This document shows, one piece after another, positions 38,101 to 48,200 of a stretch of DNA of 64,000 nt. The position numbers were made by a program, and so were the translations under genes. How positions within the stretch are numbered: the stretch's first letter is position 1; each line of letters starts with the position of its first letter. The DNA comes from Rotaria sordida (lineage: Eukaryota > Rotifera > Eurotatoria > Philodinida > Philodinidae). The notes under the pieces were generated by a model that worked only from the letters and a program-made list of their open reading frames with translations, did no database searches and was not told the DNA's origin. The stretch covers positions 1 through 64,000 of the forward strand of contig CAJNOL010001361.1 of the NCBI GenBank assembly GCA_905250125.1, read 5' to 3'.

Positions 38101-41100
38101 CATTTTTGAACAGGCTTCCTTAATCCATTGGCAATATGTTTTTTTTCTTATTGGTTTTTGATCTTCTTTTAACTTTTGAATATTAATTTTTCGATAACAG
38201 TTTTGCCTAAATCAGCATTGAGTACTCGCTTGATGGTTCTAGTATTGCTTTTGAAGTCTTTAGTCATTGTTCGTAAACTTTTTCGGAGAAGGTTGGAAAA
38301 TTGATAAATGACTTTCCTACGACCAGTCCTTGGTCTTCTTGATTTTACGTTAACACCTATTGAACTAGTTTGTTTATACCGACATAGCCAGTGATCAATT
38401 GTATTTTGGTAAACCTCCCAGGTCGAGAAATCCAACCACTGAATCTTGTCGGATTCGACCAGATTCAATATCGGATTATGCCGGAAATGGTAGAATTCCG
38501 ACTCATTCTGGTCGGATTCTATCGGATTGAATCCAGAATCCGACGAACATTTGACAGGGAACGGATCTTGTCGGATCCCTGGCCGTATTTTAGAAGAACT
38601 GACAGGATCAAGTTGGATGTGAATCGGCGTTCTATAGTCCTTCTTTTTCAGTTCTACTATCATTTTTTATGTATTATAAACAATCGGATTTATGACGCAT
38701 CTGGTAAAGACCGACGGTCTACACCTACATCATTAAATCTATACCCTTAATTCTATACTCCTAAGCCTATAACCTTACACCTATAGCCTTAACTCTATGC
38801 CCTTATATCTATATCCTTACACCTATACCCCTAAATCTATATTCTTTCATCTATGCCCTTACACCTATACCCTTAAATCTATCTCTTAACCCTATACCTT
38901 TAATTTTATGCCCTTATAGCTATATCCTTACACCTACACCCTTAAATCTGTAGTCTTACATCTATACCCTTAACCCTATACCCTTATTTCTATATTTTCA
39001 CACCTACACCCTTAAGTCTACACCCTTAAACCTATATCCTTAAATGTATACCATTATATCTATATCCTTACACCTATATTCTTAATTCTATGGCCTTATA
39101 TCCATATCCTCACACGTATACTCTTAATTGTATGCCCTTAAATCTGTAGTCTTATTTCTATACCCTTACACCTATACCCTTATCTCTATAATTTTAATAC
39201 GATACGCTATACATACGGCTCTATGAGCATACGCTTATCACTATATCTGAATACCGACATCCTATACCCATATTCTTATGACTGTATCTTGATACTTATA
39301 CTATGAAATCTATACGGCTTATCTATACCTTATGACTCTGCTCTTATCACTAAAATCTAAGGCCTATACCTCTACAATGAGAGCCCTTGCAAACCGCACA
39401 GATGCTTTTTTGTTATATGCATAGACAGCTTGATACTTGCTATAGTTCTTATACACTCTTATACTCTGTATACTCCTTGTGCTACTATATCTATATATAA
39501 TGTTTATATATATATATATATATATAGATAGCCTTAGCCCCTTATAGCGTTATCCACTTATAGTCTTTCCTCCCCAATCTCCTTTACCCTTATCCCCTTA
39601 TGGTCTTATTCGACCTGTAATCTTTGAGCCTGCTATCCGTTGTAGCTCTTGTAGGCTTATCTGCAAATTGCCTTTTCCTTATTACCTACCCCTTACTACC
39701 TTACGCCTTTCAGGGCCTATGCGTACCCGCATGGGATTGCCCATGAGGACCTATGGATACCTCCATAAGATAGCTTTTGACGACCCATGGGTAGCGCCGT
39801 AGAACGGCCCTTGTAGCCTTCCCTTAGAGGCTTATTTAATCTTTGACCTTTAACTTTTAACTCAGCACAGACAGAGACACAGACACACTGAGCAATATAT
39901 ATAGATGGCTATATCCTAATGTCTAAACCGTTATGACTATAGCCTTAAAAGTGCTCATGAATGCCTATATCCCGATGCTTCTTCCCTCCAACCTAAACCT
40001 CGATATGTTTAGCGTGATCATTATATCGTCAGAATTATACCCTTATGACGAGCTCATATCCTTATATCTATATCTTTTACTCTTCTCCATCATACCTTTA
40101 TCCTTATTTCTGTAGCCTTCGAGCTACAGAATCAAAGCAGTGCCTTTTGCGATTCCACTTAAACTGTTATATGTGGTAACTCACCTGATCTTTATTAACT
40201 GTTATTTATATTCGACCAGGCATATGAAAAATTGAAGACTGATAACCATTTTGTAACAATGTTTCTGCATCCGACACAATTTGTTGCATGCCTTAGCTGA
40301 CTTTCTACGGAATCTACAACAACATTCTACTAGACAGAATTTTTATACAGATTTCATGGTGCACTGTAATCCGACCACTACCTGCTCGGAACCGGTAATC
40401 GGAATACATCGGAAATTATGCACATCAACTAAGATTCGATCGGAATTCGATCGGATTCAGTCATCGGAATTCATCGGATTGAAACAGATCCGACAGAATC
40501 CGATGGCTGACTTTTGACCTGGGCTTATTTACCAATAATTTTGCAATTTCTGGTGTTTTTTTCCCATTTTCATAGTGGGAAATAGCTATATCTCGTAGAT
40601 CGTCACTTTTAACTATTTAGAAATCAACCAAAAAAACAGTAAAAAAAACAAAAAGGTATAAAAAAAAATAACAACCTATCAGAGCGATGAGGGATGTTAA
40701 TATCTACTAAAATAATATAAAATAAACGAGTTATTGCAACAAAGCAATGGCACACAAGGACTTTTTTAAATATCGCAAAACTTTTGTCATACCTGGTATA
40801 AAATTTTATTAGCAAAAGAATTCTCAAATAAATTTGTTCTATATCATATTTTAATTTTCTATATAATAGGAAGATCATCATGGTGCAGCCGATGTACAAA
40901 TGTTTGATTTTACATCATTATTTCATGCTGTTAATGCTTCACGTATTATTGAACGTAATGGTAAACAAATTTTAATGTTACTTGTTGGTGATAGTTTACT
41001 TGAAGTAAATTAATTGAAATAAATTTTTTTTTAATTTATATATTATTATATATCTAGAGTTTTTGGCCAACTGGTTCTGGTATTGGTCTTGGATTTTTTG

Positions 41101-44100
41101 GTTTATTTGATACAGCATGGTCTATATTAAAATTTGCTAAACATGAACATCCACTTAAAGTTCTTGTTGAACGTGAAAGTATATATATGTTATTATCCCA
41201 AAGTACACCTGAAAATACGAAAAATAATCATCAGTTATATTCAATAAATCCAGCAACACGATATCAAAATTCAAATTCCAAAAGCTGTACAATTGATGAA
41301 ATTCGATATTTATATGATTCCGATAGTATACCAACAATTGATATGAATAATAATCATGTAATATCAAATAAATCTAATCGAACACCTACTCGACGTACAC
41401 AAAGTTTTAAACAAGCTCCCTCACCATTATCATTATCATCATCATCATCAGATGGTAAGTGAATATTAAAACGAAGAAATTATTTCAAATTTACTTTTTG
41501 TTTTTTATTTTTGAAGGAAACAATCAACAAGAAACTGTATTTGAATGGTGTGAAGAAATTGTTAATTCTTATAATATTAATATCAAAAATAACTCAAAAT
41601 CATTTCAAAATTGTCTTGCATTTTGTGCTATTGTACATTATTATCGACCTGATTTAATGTATGTACAAAAAAATAAAATAAAATTCTTTTATATATTGTT
41701 TTTCTTTTATTTCTAGTAATTTCAAATCACTTCAACCTGATCGTCCAATTAGTAATTTTCAAATTGTATGTTTTACTTTTTTCGATTGATAAATAAAATC
41801 ATTTTGTTTGTTAAGTTATTCGATATAATGCATAATCAATTGTCATTACCACTTGATCGTAAATTACAAAATAGTCTTATTTTATCAATGAAAAGTTCAA
41901 TTGAAGAACGTATACGTCAATCATCAATTGTTATTCTTCAATTATTATATACACATTTTCATCATGATCATCATGAACAACAATTAAAACAACGTCGATC
42001 AAGTACTCCATCACTTGAAATTTCATCACCAACATTACAAAAATCAAAAAAACCAATAGACAATACCAATAATATAAATACAAATACAACTAATAATAAT
42101 AATAATAATAATAATTCAACAGTTAAAGTCAGCGCTCTTGTTGCTCATTATTCAAATGGTGATACATCATCATCAGCTAATGTAGGTGTTGATTGATCTT
42201 AGAATATTAGCATAGTTATCGAAGAAGGCAAACAGTTTTTGCGCAGACAGTTTGAATATAATATAAAAATATGGTTTTATAATTGATATCGAAGTGGAAT
42301 GCGTATACTTCATAGGCATAAAGATTACTTTTGTTTTTTGTATTCTTTACAGTCTGGAAATATATTTTTTTTAGCAGCAGCTGTAATGACCCATAGAAAA
42401 ACATGTGACAAATGTCTTTAGTTTCTTTTTCTAGGAGTTTAGACGATCGATGAATGACGAGGTGTAAATCTTTACTATTATTTTGCCTCAATAATACATT
42501 AATAATCTTCTTTTCATATTTATTTATGCATCATAAAATTTCTATGATGCGTGAATTTTTCATTATAAATGTAATTTTTAAAAAGAAAAAAAGAACATTT
42601 TTCTTTTCCTTTAGAATTATAATTTAATTAATTTACAATCCGAACGTGCACCAACATTTTGTTTTTATTGTAAAGAAAAAGTTTCAATACAAGATTGGTT
42701 TGTTGTTGAAAAAAATGTTTTACATGTAAAATGTTTTAAATGTGATACGTGTCATTTACAATTACGAAAAACAAATTATCAAGTATTGATTGAACCACAT
42801 ACAGGCAAAATATCATTTCATTGTCGATATCACAATTTAAATAAACAACAAAAAGTAAAACACAAAACAAAACAAAAAATATAGATTTTTTTTCATTTAC
42901 ATATTTTATTATTTTTTTGAAAGGATGAGAATAGTAATAATCCATTAGAACTTGGTAAGTATAATGTTATTCTTTTTCTTTTTTATTTATTCTTATATTT
43001 TCATCGATATAATCTTCTCCAATAACCAATAAATAATTGTTTTAAATCATGACGAAAACGTTTACCAAGAACAAAATAAAAAATAAAATTTACTGAATGA
43101 TTTATAATCATTAATAAACGTGCAAGTGTATAAAAAAGAAATATGTCAGAATCAGTATTGTCAGTTGTTATTGAATTTAGATAATTATTATAAAGTGTTG
43201 ATGATCTTGTATGTAATTTTGTTGATATAATTAAATCAAAAACAACAACTGGTAATGTTAAAACTAAAAATGAACATGAAACAAATAATAATAATATTGT
43301 TAAACGTGTATGATTTGAATTTGATGTATTTATTGATTTATGACGTATACATGAAATTTCATGTTGATAACGTGAACGATTTTTCATTTCAAATGATGTT
43401 GTTGATAATTCAGTTGATGTGCTTGATATTTTAGTACTATAATGTAAACGCCGTTCTTCTGATTGACCTAATTACAGAAACAAAAAATTTGAATAGAAAA
43501 AAATAAATAACTTACTCGATTGTGGATGTAACAGAATAACTAATGGTTTTGCTTCTGAAACAGAGGGAAAACGCCGAAAATGACGATGTTGATTTTCATT
43601 CATTTCAATAGTTTGATGATTTTGAGAATAATGTCGGTGTTTTATATCTTGTTGATTTTGTCTTGAAGGATAATTACTAAATCGAAACATACGTTGTCGA
43701 AATCGTTGTGCATCAATTAATCGACGAATAATTAATGAATTAAGTGTAATAATTATTAAAAATGGTATAAAATTATAAACTGCAAAATCAATATAAACCC
43801 ATTTTTGTTCATAACGTTTACCTGTTACATCACATCGAATCACGTCACGTCTTTCATAGCTAAAAGATGTATCATTCTGACATACTGATACAATATGAAT
43901 ATTTTCCTTTGTATGTTTAACAAATGTTAATACTGGAGTATCAAGTACAAAGAAAAATATAATTAAAATAGCTAATACAATACGTGTATGTGTAACATTA
44001 TTAATTTTATGTGCAATCAATGGATATTGTACAGCAATAAAGCGTTCAACAGTAACACCAACAACAAGACCAGCCGATAAATGTGTTGTAAAATTTCCAA

Positions 44101-45226
44101 AGAAATAAACCAAGCGACATGAAAAATCTGATAAAAATCTTATATCAAATTTATTATTTATTTGTGATATCCAATTAGGTAATGCACTAATTAATAAAAA
44201 TAAACAATCAACCAATGCTAATAATGTTAAATAAAGACTAGATGGATAACCACTACGACGAGCATTAATAAACATAATAAGACATGATAATTTATTACCA
44301 AATATACCCATGAAAATAAATAATGGATAAATATATAAATGAATATATTTTGCAATTATAGAATTAAGATTTTCTTTTCCAATTTCATCAGATGTTGATA
44401 TTGCTGATGTAACACGACATGTATTATTATGATCATCATAATCGTTGAGAGAAAATGAACAATGAATATACTGACATATTGATTGTACACTAGTGGAATG
44501 TCGTTGATCATGAGTAATAGCCAGTATGGCTCGTACGAGTTCTCTTGTTGCATTATGTATATTACCATCCATTATGCGCACTTATTGTTGTCGTATTTTG
44601 CTTCCGTCACTGTCTATCTAGATACTACTATAGTTTGAATAAAGAAAGAAATGACGTGATAGGAAAAAAAAATAGAAAAAAAACGAATGAGTTTGTTCTT
44701 CTTCTTCTCGTCTTCCTTCCTTTTTTTTTCTTTTTATCCCAAGTCTTTTTACTTTCATTCAACTATAAATATAAGCCTTTCGGTTCAATAATGTAGCAAA
44801 AGAACTGTCTCTTATTAATCAATACTTAACACTGTTAAATTTTTTATGTGTACCATCAGAGATCAAAAAAGAAATTAATCTCGAACAAGGGCATTTAAAA
44901 TTGGAACTAGATAAACAAAAAGAAAAAAAAAAAGAAAATCTTAAAAACGTTTACTATATTTAATAGGCCTTGAGCAAAACAAACGTTCATTATCATTTGA
45001 TGAAACAAACATTGCTAAAAACCAACAAATATATCCAACTCGGCATTTAGATAACACAACAGCTGATGAACGTGTTTCATTTAGTTTAGACAAAGAATTT
45101 CCTGATGATGATAAAGAGGAAATTGTTTATAGTTCGGCATCAAATATAATGTGAGTCTTTTCATGATCATTTAGATTCTTATTGCCTAAAACATATTCAT
45201 TTTAATTCACAGAAACGATAACAATA

Positions 45227-45267
<41 letters not shown>

Positions 45268-48200
45268 GCATCAGCAAGAACCAATGGTAATTCAAGCAGT
45301 TCTTCATCAAAAGAAACAACTGATGAAGAAGCAGTTGATGATGATGTTGATGTTGATGATGAATCGGAAAACGAAGAAGAAGAAAGAAACAATGTAGATG
45401 ATGACTCAGTGTAAGTTTTTATATTTGTTATTTTTTATTCTTTTAATGAGATATTATATTTCAACCACATCAACGAAGACAATAACGCAATAGAAACTTT
45501 TGCTTTTTTTCGGTTATATTTTCATCAATTAAATTATCTATATAAATTTGAACAGAACTAAAGAAAACATGGAAAAAATATGTTTGATGGTTGATAAAAC
45601 CTGTTGTTTCTGCATGTTAATTTTCTATCTAAACAAAAGAAAGCAGTTTGTGCCAAGATGTATGAATGAAATAAACATGCATAGTGTAGTGATTTGATTT
45701 CTTTTGCTTTCATATGTTAATTTTTAACAAAAACAAATTGATTAGAACATTGCGTGATGTAAAAAAAAAGCTAGACAGATTATCTACGCATTTTTATTTT
45801 ATCATATAATCCATAAATTGTTTTAATTTTCATTAAATTATAGGCTTAAATTAAATAAGTCAAAAAGTAATTCAATCACAGATATATTTAAACGACTTCA
45901 TGATAAACAAATATTTGCTGAACGAAAACAATATATAAGTATTGGTAAAAAAAATTTAAATCAAAATTAAATTTTAATCATTGAAAAAAAATTTTTTTAT
46001 TCAATTAGATTCTGGTCATATTCAATCAGAATCTCCATCGCCTGTTGATCTTTCACCATCATCAATATCACCAATCAATCAACAAGTATTGACATCAAAA
46101 AAATCAGATACGATAACATATGTAAGTTAATCTAAAATTCGTGATTTTTTAAATGAAATTTATTTATGAACCCTCAGATACCTCATCATTCATCTGATAG
46201 GATGTTGTTATTGTCACGTCACCTGTTGTAATTTAATAGGTTAACAGAGTATCAGAGATTTTCTTACTCAAGTCTACAGATGTGCAGGTCAATTTACTAA
46301 CCATCGACGTCACGGACTCTGTGTACTCAGTGTGCATACTGACTACATGCACAAACTGATACATTACCATCAATGTAACAAAAAAAAACTGAGATATTTT
46401 GATAGAGTTAGTTTGTAGCGAACACGAATGTCAGTGTAATCAATGTTCTCAGTGGACTTGTTGTCGATAACTCATTGTTCAATATTTATACTAATGCATA
46501 ACATTCCTATTGAAGTTTTCTATTTAAAATTTCTTTTAGTCATATTTTCGTGCACCTTGTCCTGTTTGTGGTGGTTCAACATATGATAATACATCAACTA
46601 TTGAAATAGGAAAACAATGTTATCATAAAACATGTTTATGTTGTTATTCATGTGAAAAACAATTAAAAGAAAATGAATATAGTTATTATGATTTAACAAC
46701 GGATGGTACATATAATTTTTATTGTACATTACATTTTTGTAAAAGTCGTCTTAAACAAGTAACAACAACATTAGCAGCAGCAACTCAACAAGGTTTGAAA
46801 TTAATACTCTTGTCTTTCTTTCTTTTTGTTTTGTTCTATAGAATTTCTTGAGAATAATTGATTAGGTTTTTTTTTTATTATTTCGATATACTTTGATTGT
46901 CATTTAATATTCAGATTTAATGAATGAAAAGTCTTAGACTAAGAATATAACAATATAGAATAATACTAAACAAAAAAACTGTTTTCAAGAATTTATTTTT
47001 GTACTAACATCAATGTATTCATTAGATAAGTTAATAAGAGGATTTTATTTCGATATGAAAATAAGATTATGTTATAGAAATTAAAATCTGAAATATCAGA
47101 TTTTTTTTTTCTTTTTAATAAACAATTAATGTCATATTAGTATTTAAAAGATAGTTCAAATGTACGGTATTATTAGCTCTATTAAAAATAGAACAACTAT
47201 AGTATATAGCCTGCTGATTATTCATATTTCAAGGTTATTATCCAATAATTGTGTGATAAAAGTTTCTTTTCTTTTTTTTTTAAGAATGTGAAATTCATTA
47301 TTTTGTTTCTTGAGAATTATAATAGGTCATGTTGATCCATATTAAAAAATGTTGTGTTTTTTTTTTGTAATACTCGAACCAACGTTATTCAGTTGATGTT
47401 CTACTAAATTACTAACAGACATGACATAGACAGAATTTCACTACATAATGCTTAGTTTCAGATATGGTTCATTAATATTTGGAAAATGAAAAATATGTTT
47501 CTGTTGAAGACAAAGTTTGACAAGTTGTCTGAGATATTTTTGACATTATATAGATTTCATATTTTTATATGATCTTATTAAATAACTTCAACATTGTCCT
47601 TGAATGACAATCTTCAGTACAAGCATTCAATTATTTTTTTGTAATACGATTAAATAAGATTAGGATTATTTGTCGTGTCACATTCTGTATTTTAAGTTGT
47701 TTTTTTAACTAAATCTATTTGAATTATATTCCAATTCAATATTGTCTATTTTATTTTTTGAAATCATAGAATCCCAATCAAAAATGATTTATCCAAATTT
47801 AACTCAATTACGTACTAATACAAATACACAATGGTCTAATAATCTTCGTTTATATCCATCATTAAAAGATGCTCTAAGTTCAAAACCACATCCTCTTAAT
47901 ATTATTCATATATCTGATAATAAAAAAAAACAACAAAATATTGGTTTTGAACATATACATCAATCAATTTTAAATAGTACAAATCAAAAATCTTCACAAA
48001 CATTAATTCGTAGTAAAACATTTGATGAATCTTTATCTATACAATTAAATGATAATGATGAAAATTTTAATAGTAATACTAAACAAACAAATAATGATTT
48101 AAGTAAACAACGATTTAAAAGATATGGACAAAATCGTCCATCATCACCATTACCAATAACAAGTTCACAAATAATATTAACAGAAAATTTAAAATCAAAT

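Larger units (their letters stand above)
36664..40798 (-). mobile_element. Mariner copy with terminal repeats, split by two insertions
   Basis: The ends are ~29-bp terminal inverted repeats at 36666-36694 and 40768-40796 sharing TGACAAAAGTTTTGCGA, each flanked by TA (36664-36665, 40797-40798). Transposase fragments lie on the minus strand: the N-terminus at 40525-40620 ([22 protein letters not shown]), continuing at 38110-38414 with YQNTIDHW and RRPRTGRRK, then KKTYCQWI. The catalytic part is at 36781-37530, with TGEK where DEK is expected, and [14 protein letters not shown] keeping the third Asp. The segment around the second catalytic Asp reads KSYYDQWLP and is aberrant. The coding frame has stops and shifts, so it is dead. 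Removing the two insertions leaves about 1.4-1.5 kb, close to mariner length. It sits antisense in MICAL intron 6. Confidence 0.88.

Noticed and set aside
38169-38663. 164-residue minus-strand frame as one gene
   Set aside because: It is a chance fusion: the N-terminal half is the subterminal region of the 2.1-kb element and only the C-terminal half is mariner transposase.
44796-44966. Open stretch before MICAL exon 14 that could be read as a longer exon
   Set aside because: Exon 13 (phase 1) joins directly to 44967 with a clean split Gly codon and a good acceptor. The upstream stretch ends in low-complexity Lys/Asn, so it is treated as intron.
45207-45392. Ser-rich minus-strand frame of 61 residues
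   Set aside because: It is the antisense shadow of the poly-Asp/Glu region of MICAL exon 15.
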